A stretch of DNA of 64,000 bases, taken from Thiotrichaceae bacterium (GTDB lineage Bacteria > Pseudomonadota > Gammaproteobacteria > Beggiatoales > Beggiatoaceae). Every line of letters starts with the position of its first letter. The first letter of the stretch is position 1. A program made the position numbers and the translations under genes. Positions 46,389 through 55,200 of the stretch are shown here, piece after piece. Below the pieces are notes generated by a model that was not told the origin of the DNA, ran no database searches, and saw only the letters and a list, made by a program, of their open reading frames with translations. The stretch spans positions 1 to 64,000 of the forward strand of contig JAABRD010000024.1 in the NCBI GenBank assembly GCA_011391085.1, read 5' to 3'.

Positions 46389-47708
46389 CTACTCTCTTAT
46401 TACTGTAGCCTCGGCCCAACCGGACTGCACCAAAGAATCTATAATAAATTGTCCACGATTGCCCCAGATAGGATGCCGTTCGAGAGACAATTGATCCGCC
46501 AGTAATTCAGCCTCCTCGGCAGGTGTACGTCCTGATTCTTCAGCACGATGTAATATTTCTAAACAACGTTGGTAAATACCGGTGGGAGTTTGTTGCTGGA
46601 GATGGGCCATAATCACCGGGTCATTTTCGATTACGCCATATTGTTCGTTAGCGCAGTTAACAATTCCCATTCGATTGGCGAGAAAGTCTGGGATGTAGAG
46701 GACACCTTTGGGAAAGAGTTTGGCATCTCTTTTGGGGTCTTCAAGTTGATTGTTTGCGGCGCCACAAACCACTTTTGCCTGAATCAGTGGGATAGTTGCA
46801 GAATTGAGAGTGGCGCCCAACGCATTGGGTGCCAATACATCTCCTGCTTCTTTCAAGATAGAATTATCCCCCGGCGCCACTAAGCGTAACTCTAATGGTG
46901 CCCCAACATATTGTGTTTTAGCCTTATCAAGTGCTAATGGATTAACATCCGAACCAATTATTTTGGCAACTCTGCGGTTGAGTAATTCTTTTATCATGTA
47001 AAAAGACACATTTCCAACGCCCTGTATGACAACCGTTTTTCCCTCTAACCGGCCCAGTCCCAAATATTCAAGTGCCGCTTCAATAGCCACCACGACGCCA
47101 GTTGCAGTTAAAATACTAGGATTACCGCTTCCGCCAAATTCTGCTGGAATACAAGTAGTATGGCGGGTTGTAGAAAACACCTGTGCCATATCGTTAGGCA
47201 CGGTTCCGGCGTCTTCAGCAGTCACGTAACATCCCCTCAGGCTAGACATAAAACGCCCATAGTCTTGATAAATAGCTTTGCGTAATTCGGGATGGCGGTA
47301 ATCATTCCCTTCCTGTCGCGCAATAACACCCTTGCCTCCTCCCCACCATAAACCAGCTAAGGCACATTTTTGTCCCATACCACGACTGAGGCGTAGGCCC
47401 TCTCGGATATAGTCTTCTAAGCGGTCGTAATGCCACAACCGAACCCCACCCGCCGCTTGTCCGCGTAGCGTCAGGTGAATAAAAGTGCCGAGTAAATGAC
47501 CACTTTGACGACCGATCTCAAAAAACATCCCTTGATGTTTTTGATAGTCTCTGGTATCTGCTTGTAACGCCTCAACCACATTTTGCAAAATTGGGTGACT
47601 GCCCTGTAGTTGTCTTGTTTGAGGATGAGTCACTATAAATGCACGTTCCCGCTGATTGTCTTTCATTGCTTCAATCAAGGTTGCGGGTGGTAATTGCCAT
47701 AAATTCAT
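46389..47708 (-). CDS. Glu/Leu/Phe/Val dehydrogenase family enzyme
   Basis: 439 aa from the ATG before NLWQLPPATL. NAD(P)-dependent amino-acid dehydrogenases deaminate an amino acid to its 2-oxo acid. GLWWGGGKGV holds the catalytic Lys and VTAEDAGT the catalytic Asp. The Rossmann motif reads VVIQGVGNVSFYMIKEL, with Ser in place of the third Gly. The size and the LAPNALGATLN/CGAANNQL segments are like leucine/valine dehydrogenases. Substrate cannot be set from sequence alone. Upstream is a GGAGTCCAAAAC palindrome. Confidence 0.82.
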   Translation of the reverse strand: MNLWQLPPATLIEAMKDNQRERAFIVTHPQTRQLQGSHPILQNVVEALQADTRDYQKHQGMFFEIGRQSGHLLGTFIHLTLRGQAAGGVRLWHYDRLEDYIREGLRLSRGMGQKCALAGLWWGGGKGVIARQEGNDYRHPELRKAIYQDYGRFMSSLRGCYVTAEDAGTVPNDMAQVFSTTRHTTCIPAEFGGSGNPSILTATGVVVAIEAALEYLGLGRLEGKTVVIQGVGNVSFYMIKELLNRRVAKIIGSDVNPLALDKAKTQYVGAPLELRLVAPGDNSILKEAGDVLAPNALGATLNSATIPLIQAKVVCGAANNQLEDPKRDAKLFPKGVLYIPDFLANRMGIVNCANEQYGVIENDPVIMAHLQQQTPTGIYQRCLEILHRAEESGRTPAEEAELLADQLSLERHPIWGNRGQFIIDSLVQSGWAEATVIRE

Positions 47709-47738
47709 TTTGATACCTGTTTCAATTGTTTCGATTGA

Positions 47739-47764
47739 GGAGTCCAAAACAAGTTTTGGACTCC
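47739..47764. repeat. GGAGTCCAAAAC palindrome
   Basis: GGAGTCCAAAACA/AGTTTTGGACTCC hairpin just upstream of the dehydrogenase gene. Same family as the copies inside the ribosomal cluster. Confidence 0.9.
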
Positions 47765-47807
47765 GTCCAAAGTAGATACCCTCCCTGGCAGAGATGGCAT
47801 CTGGTTC

Positions 47808-49022
47808 TTACTGCCCACAAGCCCCCACCGGCATCGCCAACCCTTCCACATCATCGTAACCAATGGAAAGATTGAACTCTTTACGTAGTGTGCAGGTGGC
47901 GATGTCATACGCTTGCAATTCCAATTTCTTGCTATGGTGTGACCCTAATAGCACCAAACCATCGGGCAAGATATTGGGAGGTAATGTTTTGACGGCCTCG
48001 GTTTTGGGAGGGAGACCGCCGCAGACTTTGGCAACTTTGCCATTAGCCGGCGCGTAACTCCACAATTCTTTGCCTATCACACCATACAACACTTGGGAGG
48101 CGGCATCCCAGGTTAAATCCGCTAATTCCACGGCGGAGGGCAGTTCTAACTTCCCCTGTCCTGTGTCAATATCCAAGGTGGCCAATCCCTGACCTTTAGC
48201 CCAAGCCCATAAGATGCCTTGATTGTCAAAGGCGAGGCCACTGATGTCGGCAAATTCCGTGTTACCAACCGAACGTAATTCACCGGTATTGGGGTCGAGT
48301 TTGTACAAATGTCCTTTGGGATGTCCAAACGCATCGTCCCCTGAACCCAGGTAAATTTCGCTAGTGACAGGATGGATGGCCAACGCTTCAATATCGCAAC
48401 CTTTGCAAGTCTGCCCCAGTTGTTTAACGGTGGAGTCAAACGAATTGCGCACAAAGAAGATGCTGTCATTGAGGGCTTGGTCTTGCACCCCGTAGAGTAA
48501 GCAAGCCGCGGGCCGAGGTTCATTGGGTTTGGCTTCGGCAATGAAGTCCTCATGCCAAGTCTTCTCACCATTGTCGTCCACGTCTTCCAGTGAATAATAG
48601 TAGGTATTCCCTGGCACGGCGGAGGTGTCGTCAAAGGTGTACGTGGCACCCCATCTGGCTTCGAGTTGCGCTGGAATCAGGTCTGGGTTGACTTGAACCT
48701 TATTGACCCATTCACCAGCGGCATTTTTCTCTTGACGATAGACGTTGAAACCGCTATTGCCAAATTCGAGAAGAGTTGCCCAGGTGAGATGGTTGCCAAT
48801 GTTTGTGGGACTGGCGGTGTGGTAGTCAAGGGCAATGAAGGGAGGTTTTAGGCAGTTCTCAGGGTTGTAAGAAATGCTACTTATGTCCTCCGCATAAGCA
48901 CCTGCCATAAGCAGTTGAGAAAGCAATAAGCAACAGGCAGTGATACTGATTGCCGACGGTCTGCACCACAGATGAATAAAGCGGCAACAGACAGTTAAAT
49001 TTCGTGATTGATAGTAGTTCAT
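47808..49022 (-). CDS. Secreted protein with FN3-like and propeller-like parts
   Basis: 404 aa. A cleavable signal peptide ends near residue 44 (GAYAEDIS). A beta-sandwich-like region (WATLLEFGNSGFNVYRQE, NTYYYSLEDVDDNGEKTWH) resembles fibronectin type III domains that report comparison text in DUF-type surface proteins. Residues about 190-390 repeat short strands of IYLGSGDD, ISGLAFDNQGILWAWA and LTWDAASQVLYGV type, as in SMP-30/NHL-like propellers. It lies 38 bases after the 682-aa gene on the same strand and is probably co-expressed. Function unknown. Confidence 0.6.
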   Translation of the reverse strand: MNYYQSRNLTVCCRFIHLWCRPSAISITACCLLLSQLLMAGAYAEDISSISYNPENCLKPPFIALDYHTASPTNIGNHLTWATLLEFGNSGFNVYRQEKNAAGEWVNKVQVNPDLIPAQLEARWGATYTFDDTSAVPGNTYYYSLEDVDDNGEKTWHEDFIAEAKPNEPRPAACLLYGVQDQALNDSIFFVRNSFDSTVKQLGQTCKGCDIEALAIHPVTSEIYLGSGDDAFGHPKGHLYKLDPNTGELRSVGNTEFADISGLAFDNQGILWAWAKGQGLATLDIDTGQGKLELPSAVELADLTWDAASQVLYGVIGKELWSYAPANGKVAKVCGGLPPKTEAVKTLPPNILPDGLVLLGSHHSKKLELQAYDIATCTLRKEFNLSIGYDDVEGLAMPVGACGQ

Positions 49023-49060
49023 AGTTGACCTCTGCTAATAAACCAACTTAGTTGGTTTTG

Positions 49061-51109
49061 TTATTGACAAACCCCATAATCTGCTGCCACCATTGAAAAC
49101 ATACCAGATTGACAAAAGTCGGCATCGGTAATGTCAAGTTTAGTGCTTGGTGGCGCACTCAATCTCATGGTCGCCGCCAACTCTTGAACCGTTCCTAGTT
49201 GACTTCTTCTAAGGGATTGTGTGGCAGGTGAAACATCGTCACCTTGACTTCCTAAAAAGTACGGGCCAAAGTTGACATACCAACCATGTCCATAAGGAAA
49301 GTCATTCGTGGTATCGTTAGCCGCTTTGTCCCATTCCGCCTTGCAGGCAGTGGCAAGCAGATTACCTCTGCACATGTGTCCACCTTCTCCTTTTTGTTCC
49401 TGTTTGAAACAACAAATGTCATGGAGAATGCTACCAACAGTGACAAATCCTTTGGCCATACAGCTAGAAGTATCTAACGTCACAGGATGAACTGGATCCG
49501 GAATGATTTGACACCCAGGACCCGAAGCACCAAAACAACGTTGCGGTGTTTCAAAGTCACAGGCGGATTTTTGCCTTGCTGGACTTACCCACCACCCAAT
49601 CAATTCAGCGCCTTCCTTTATCCTATCGGCAAAATAGGCTACTCGTTTCGCAAATTCTCCTACTGCATCAGAAACTTTAGCCACTCCTTCGGCAAACGCT
49701 GCTACCGCGCAAAACAGTTGACATAAGGGTGGAAAGAGTACAGCGGCCACTCTAGCAATCGATGCTACTACCTTGGCTACAGCACTAATTACTTGCGTCA
49801 CTTTAACCACAAACCGGGCCACCTTCGCCACAAAACCGGCGACTTTGCCAATGAAACGAGTGACTGAGCTGAAGACATTTTTTATCCCTTTCCACAGCTT
49901 ACTAAAAAAGCCTCTCGTGTTTTTTGGCAATACGACACACACGCCATTCTGATTGTCTATCATGGTGTAATTGCCCTGCGAATCAATATGCACGACCATA
50001 TTGTTCACTAGGTCCTGAACCTTGTACTCATTATTCCCATAAACCGTCGCTATCAGGTTAGGAAACTCCTCATCGGTGACCGTGTAACTGCCATCAAGAT
50101 TGATGACCGCCAGCGCAGTCGGATATTCGGAATCCGTGACCGTCTTCACCCCCGTCGTCTTATCAAACGATAAAGACATCGTGGGGTCATCACTGTCAGT
50201 CGCCGTGATATTCCCGGCGCTATCAATCGCTACCGTGACCGTGGGCGACTCACTATCTGCCGCGGTATAAGTCCCGTCCTGATTGGCCGTGACAGACACG
50301 GTGGGAAACTCAGGGTCCATGAAGGAAACCGAACCATCAGGATTCGTTCGCGCATCTAAGGCAATCTCCTCCCCGGTCTCACTCACATTCTTGCCCACCA
50401 AAATAGAAAACTCGTTGGTGTCACTACGACGCGAACGAGTGCCATCGTTAGGTGACACATAAACTTGGGACGCTTGATTATCGCCCTGATAAGTATCACC
50501 CACCTGATTGACTTGCATTTCCGTCTTTTCTGTGGCATCCTTATTGGGCTTGACCAACATATCATACTCACTGTTGGACACCATCACCCCATCATCACGC
50601 ATCGACCAAATTTCCGTGGGCGTAGTTCCGATCAGGCCAAAATTCACCTTGATCGTTTGACTGGTCTTTGGCACCGTCAAATCATAAAACGCCGGTTGCC
50701 CAACCTCCCCGGCCACGGGCGTAACTTGCCGCATATCAGGGGGTATATCAATCCAAAGGGTAAAATCACCGGCATTGTTACCAAAAAAATAGTAACAGCC
50801 GTCCCCACCAGTCACGGCGGTAAAAAAACCACCTTGGCCAGTTTGGACTAATTGGTTGTCCATCAGGTAAACCACGGCATTGGCTTGAACCAGTTCGCCG
50901 GCATCATAAGTGCCATTGCTGTTCTGGTCCAAAAAGACGCAACCTTGGAAATCGACGGCATTGACCGCCGGTAGCCAGACCGAAAAGATGGCGAGTGTTC
51001 CAGCCATTAGCCACTGTGTCAGGGATTCTCGCCACCCGACCTTCTGGGCTTGCGCCCGTAATTGGCCTCCTCTACCAGAGGCGTGTTTATTGAGATTTGA
51101 ACAAGACAT
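49061..51109 (-). CDS. Secreted SdrD-B-like repeat protein with amphipathic and cysteine-rich C terminus
   Basis: 682 aa. Signal peptide ends near residue 51 (WLPAVNAVDF). Residues 53-160 form an SdrD B-like domain (GCVFLDQNSNGTYDAGELV). Residues about 250-400 contain six to seven ~22-residue repeats of the type DGSYTVTDEEFPNLIATV. A Val/Ala-rich amphipathic stretch follows (about 420-510; FIGKVAGFVAKVARFVVKV). The C-terminal part is Cys-rich and includes VGSILHDICCFKQ, reminiscent of the His-Asp-x-Cys-Cys active-site helix of phospholipase A2, though the calcium loop is not evident. Likely exported; role unknown. Confidence 0.6.
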   Translation of the reverse strand: MSCSNLNKHASGRGGQLRAQAQKVGWRESLTQWLMAGTLAIFSVWLPAVNAVDFQGCVFLDQNSNGTYDAGELVQANAVVYLMDNQLVQTGQGGFFTAVTGGDGCYYFFGNNAGDFTLWIDIPPDMRQVTPVAGEVGQPAFYDLTVPKTSQTIKVNFGLIGTTPTEIWSMRDDGVMVSNSEYDMLVKPNKDATEKTEMQVNQVGDTYQGDNQASQVYVSPNDGTRSRRSDTNEFSILVGKNVSETGEEIALDARTNPDGSVSFMDPEFPTVSVTANQDGTYTAADSESPTVTVAIDSAGNITATDSDDPTMSLSFDKTTGVKTVTDSEYPTALAVINLDGSYTVTDEEFPNLIATVYGNNEYKVQDLVNNMVVHIDSQGNYTMIDNQNGVCVVLPKNTRGFFSKLWKGIKNVFSSVTRFIGKVAGFVAKVARFVVKVTQVISAVAKVVASIARVAAVLFPPLCQLFCAVAAFAEGVAKVSDAVGEFAKRVAYFADRIKEGAELIGWWVSPARQKSACDFETPQRCFGASGPGCQIIPDPVHPVTLDTSSCMAKGFVTVGSILHDICCFKQEQKGEGGHMCRGNLLATACKAEWDKAANDTTNDFPYGHGWYVNFGPYFLGSQGDDVSPATQSLRRSQLGTVQELAATMRLSAPPSTKLDITDADFCQSGMFSMVAADYGVCQ

Positions 51110-51667
51110 GTTCGTATTCCTTTTGTGTTAGTTGTCTGAATCAGAATTTTCAGAATGTTAGAATTAGCAGAATGGTGATTCGGTTAATTCTGTGAGTTTG
51201 GCAAAGACTGCCGTTGTGTTTGATGATAGGGGGTCAGCCTGGGTGTTGACCTGCGTCTGTATTCCTTATATATATAGATTAAGTTCAATTCGAGAAACTC
51301 AGTTTCTTGAAGAAACTGAGTTTCGGTTCTTTTGTTGTGCCCGTGGGTCTAAATATAAGGGCATCAAGTGTTAAATCATAGGTAACTTTCGTTTAACAAA
51401 GTGTTCAATTTCGTTTAACACTGGCAAACCTCATAGAGATTAAGTTCCGTTCGAGAAACTCAGTATTTTGAAAAAACTGAGTTTCAGCCAGGTAGGGTGG
51501 GCAAACGTCTTTTGGTTTGCCCACGGATTTTGATGGCGGGGGGGTTGGGGGGCAATGGTAAGGCGCGTTGCCCACCCTACCTGGCTGCCATTAAGCCAGG
51601 GAATTGACAGAAACTTCAACAGTCTATATCATAAAGCATTTTAAACTCTGGTTAATTTCAATCAACC
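51110..51667. other. Repeat-rich gap
   Basis: About 560 bases without a supported gene. 51130-51160 has an ATTCTGATTCAGACAA-type repeat also found at 105-121 in the window. 51292-51324 and 51452-51485 are GAAACTCAG palindromes. 51497-51524 pairs GTGGGCAAAC with GTTTGCCCAC, and 51560-51590 is another GTTGCCCACCCTAC unit. Confidence 0.7.
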
Positions 51668-52036
51668 ATGTCCTTTAAAATTAAATTTACTCAAACAGCT
51701 ACCAACCATATACGGGCACTGCGCAAATTTGAACAACAATTGATTCTGGATGCCATCGAAGAACAATTGGTTTATGAACCTCATCAGGAAACTAGAAATA
51801 GAAAGCGTCTAAGATATAACAACATTTCTGATTGGGAACTACGTGTTGACAAATATAGAATATTTTATGATTTGGTGATAACTGAAGAAAAACACATTGT
51901 GAAAATCAAACCGGTTGGCCATAAAGCTCACAACACTTTGCACACTGGTGGCCGGCCAGGAGACAAAATTATGAAAGTGATAGAAATGGAAAGTTGGTAT
52001 CCCACCCTTGCTGAAGTGATAAGTCTAGCGGTGTGA
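51668..52036 (+). CDS. RelE/ParE-type toxin fused in frame to an antitoxin stub
   Basis: 122 aa. Residues 1-98 are a RelE/ParE-family toxin: KFTQTATNHIRALRKFEQQ, RNRKRLRYNNISDWELRVDKYRIFYD and the VKIKPVGHKAHNTLHTGG end. Residues 102-122 (MKVIEMESWYPTLAEVISLA) look like the start of the usual downstream antitoxin, whose own AGGAG-ATG is visible at 51957-51973, but the frame stops soon after. So the toxin stop was lost or the two were joined, and the antitoxin is truncated. The toxin's RNA-cleaving residues cannot be fixed by eye. Confidence 0.75.
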   Translation: MSFKIKFTQTATNHIRALRKFEQQLILDAIEEQLVYEPHQETRNRKRLRYNNISDWELRVDKYRIFYDLVITEEKHIVKIKPVGHKAHNTLHTGGRPGDKIMKVIEMESWYPTLAEVISLAV

Positions 52037-52234
52037 CAATCCGTTTACGCACATTAACCCACGGGTAATACGTTTGTGTTGGCCTCGATAGATGACTTTG
52101 ACGTGGTGGTCAACGTCTTTTTGTTGCCCACCATTTAGGTGGTGAAATAGGAAGGCAACGGTAAACCGCGTTGCCCTCCCTACAAATACTATAAATACTA
52201 TGCAATATAGAAAATCTTCCCGCTTCTCATAACT

Positions 52235-55200
52235 ATGACCCCTTCCCCCCTTATCCTCCTTGGAATGCACCGTAGTGGCACTTCCGCTTTAATGCGTGTG
52301 CTAAATCTACTCGGTGTGGAAATCGGTTCTCATCTCTTGCCCAAACATCATACCAATGAAACTGGTTTTTGGGAGTGGTTCCCCATGGTCCAGGCCCATG
52401 AAACCATCTTCCAATTGCTTCACTCCACCTGGTTTAACCCGCTACCTTTGCCTCCTCAATGGTGGCAATCGGAATCCTTGACGGCTTTGCAAGTGCAAAT
52501 GAAGCAAGTGTTGCATCATCAGTTTGCTAACAGTCCTCTGTGGGGAATGAAAGACCCGCGGTTGTGTCGTTTGCTACCTTTTTGGTTACCAATTTTAGAC
52601 TCGTTGGGAATGTCGCCCAAATTTGTGATAATCGCCAGACCGCCTGAAGAAGTAGCCGCCTCTTTAAAACGTCGTGATGACTTCTTTCTGCATGAAACAG
52701 CTTTGTGGTTATGGCTAACCTACATGTTAGAAGCCGAACAGTATTCGCAACCTTATGCTAGAGTGTGGGTGACTTATGACGAATTATTAACCGATTGGCA
52801 AGCCACCGTCACCAAAATTGCGTCGGTGTTGACTCTTAAATGGCCCCATACGCCGACTTCAGTGCAATCCCAAGTGCAAGATTTCTTAACCCCCAATTTG
52901 AGACATCATCATACAGAAGAATGTCCAAAACAGGGACGCGAGGAGATGTTGTTAAGCTGGAGTCAATCGGTCTATTCAGTCATTTGTGAAGCGGCCCAAG
53001 GGAGGTGTGAAGGGTTGCAATCGGTGGGGGAGATTCGGCACGCTGTTGAAGCATTTGCAATCCGTCGGCCACGGTTTTATTTGGCAGACAAAAGTTACCA
53101 AATTTATTTGGAAAGACATTGTAGTGATGTTCTTTCATTCTTGTACCCCCCCCTACCCCCCCGCACGCGGGGGGGAGTCATTTCCCTTAGGGAGGAAGTC
53201 ATTCCCCCCGTACACAGGGAGTTAGGGGGGTATAGAAATGGGAAAACGTCACCCGTGTTGAATCAGCCTCCATTGCCATGTTTAGCACAGCCGTTACCTA
53301 CCTTTCATTTATTCATTGTGCAACGTCCTGGGCAATCAGTTTTCTATTTGAATGCTACTCTGGCTTCTTTGCATAATCAAACTTATCCTCATTGGCAAGT
53401 TCATTTATCATTCCCGACACTTCCAACTGAGGGAGAGGCGGGAGGCGAGTGGGTGGCAGTGTTGCACGCGGGGGATACGTTGGCACCTGAATTACTGTGG
53501 TGGTGTGTACTCTATATTCACCGTTATCCGCAGTGGTGGTTGCTTTATACCGATGAGGATTTATGGTCTCCTCAAGGAGAACACTATGCCCCGCAATTTA
53601 AGCCGGACTGGAATTTAGATTTATTACGTTCCACGCCTTATATTGGCGGTTTCGTCTTGGTGCAACGGGAAGCGTTGCAACAGGTGGGAGGTTATGCGAA
53701 TTATCCTCTTTTGGAAAATGTTGATCTGGCTTTGAAACTTTGGGAACGTTATGGGGAGTCGACACTTGGACATGTTCCTTACGTCCTCTATCATCGTGCC
53801 ACGGTCAATGCGCTGGAGTATTGGCCGGCGACAACTGAGTCTGCTATCGCGATTTTACAACAACATTGTAAACGTCAAGCTATCTCGGCGCAAGTCTATG
53901 AAACGGATTTTTTCAACCTGTATTGTATTGAATATTCGTTAGAAAAAACGCCACTGGTCTCTCTTATTCTGACCACTCGAAATGACCCTCAGTCGTTGCA
54001 ACGTTGCCTCCACAGTCTGTTGACCGTGTCCACTTATCCGCATTATGAAGTTATCGTGGTGGACAATCACAGTACCACGGAGGAGATGAGGACGTATCTA
54101 ATGGGGTTGATGAAGCATGAGAAGATTCAAGTGTTGTTTAGTAAACAGGAAAGGAATGTGTCTCAACTGCTTAACCTCGCGGTGGCCCACGCCCAAGGTA
54201 GCATCCTCTGCTTTCTCAATGACGACTCTCAAATTATCCAACCGTCAGGGTTGCAAGAGTTATTGTCTCATTGTTTGCGTCCAGAAGTAGGTGCCGTGGG
54301 ACCGCGCCTGTTAGGGGCCGATCATCGATTATTGCATTCTGGTTTGATATTGGGAATGGGGGTAGCTGGGGTGGCAGGACGGGTTCATCATGGTTTGGGG
54401 CACGATGAACTGGGTTATCTGGGACGTAATCAAGTGGCCCAGAATTTTTCCGCTATTTCAGATACTGGCTTGATGATTGAAAAGTCTCTCTATTTAGAAG
54501 TGGGTGGCATGGAGGAGACATTCAATTTGTTCAATGAAGTGGAGTTCTGTTTAAAGATCACTGCTACAGGTAAAAAAATGGTCTGGACTCCCTTTGCCAC
54601 CCTTCTGCAACACGGACCTGGCAGTGTGATTCGGTATCGGGATAATTCGTTGAATAATCAACAATTTGAAACTGAGGTGGAGCGTCTTCAAACACGTTGG
54701 ATGTCACACCTTCGAGAGGACCCGGCGTATCATCCGCATCTCAGTTTACATGGTTCTGAATGGCAACCTGACAGTCAAATAACAGTACCTTGGAATCCTC
54801 ATTTTCAGGATCGTCCACGGGTGGTTGCGTTTCCTTATGACAGTTGGGGTTGCGGAGAATATCGAGTGCGGGCGCCATTACGGGCGTTGCAACGGGCTTC
54901 CATGATAGAATATGCTTTGATGCCCAATGATAAAGAAGGTCGCATTCCTACCCCTACAGAATTGGCGCGGTTGCAACCAGATACGGTGTTGTTACATAAT
55001 ACGTTACAGGATGAGGCATTGCAACGATTGAAACAGTATCAAGAGGTGGTGCCAGGTTTCAAAATTTTTGGACAAGATGACCTTTTGTTTGCCTTGCCCA
55101 AGGCCAATCCTTATCGTCGTCTCAATTATCGGGACCTGAAACCTAGAATTGGCAAAGCGATTTCTCACTGTGATCGTCTGTTGGTCACGACCGAACCGTT

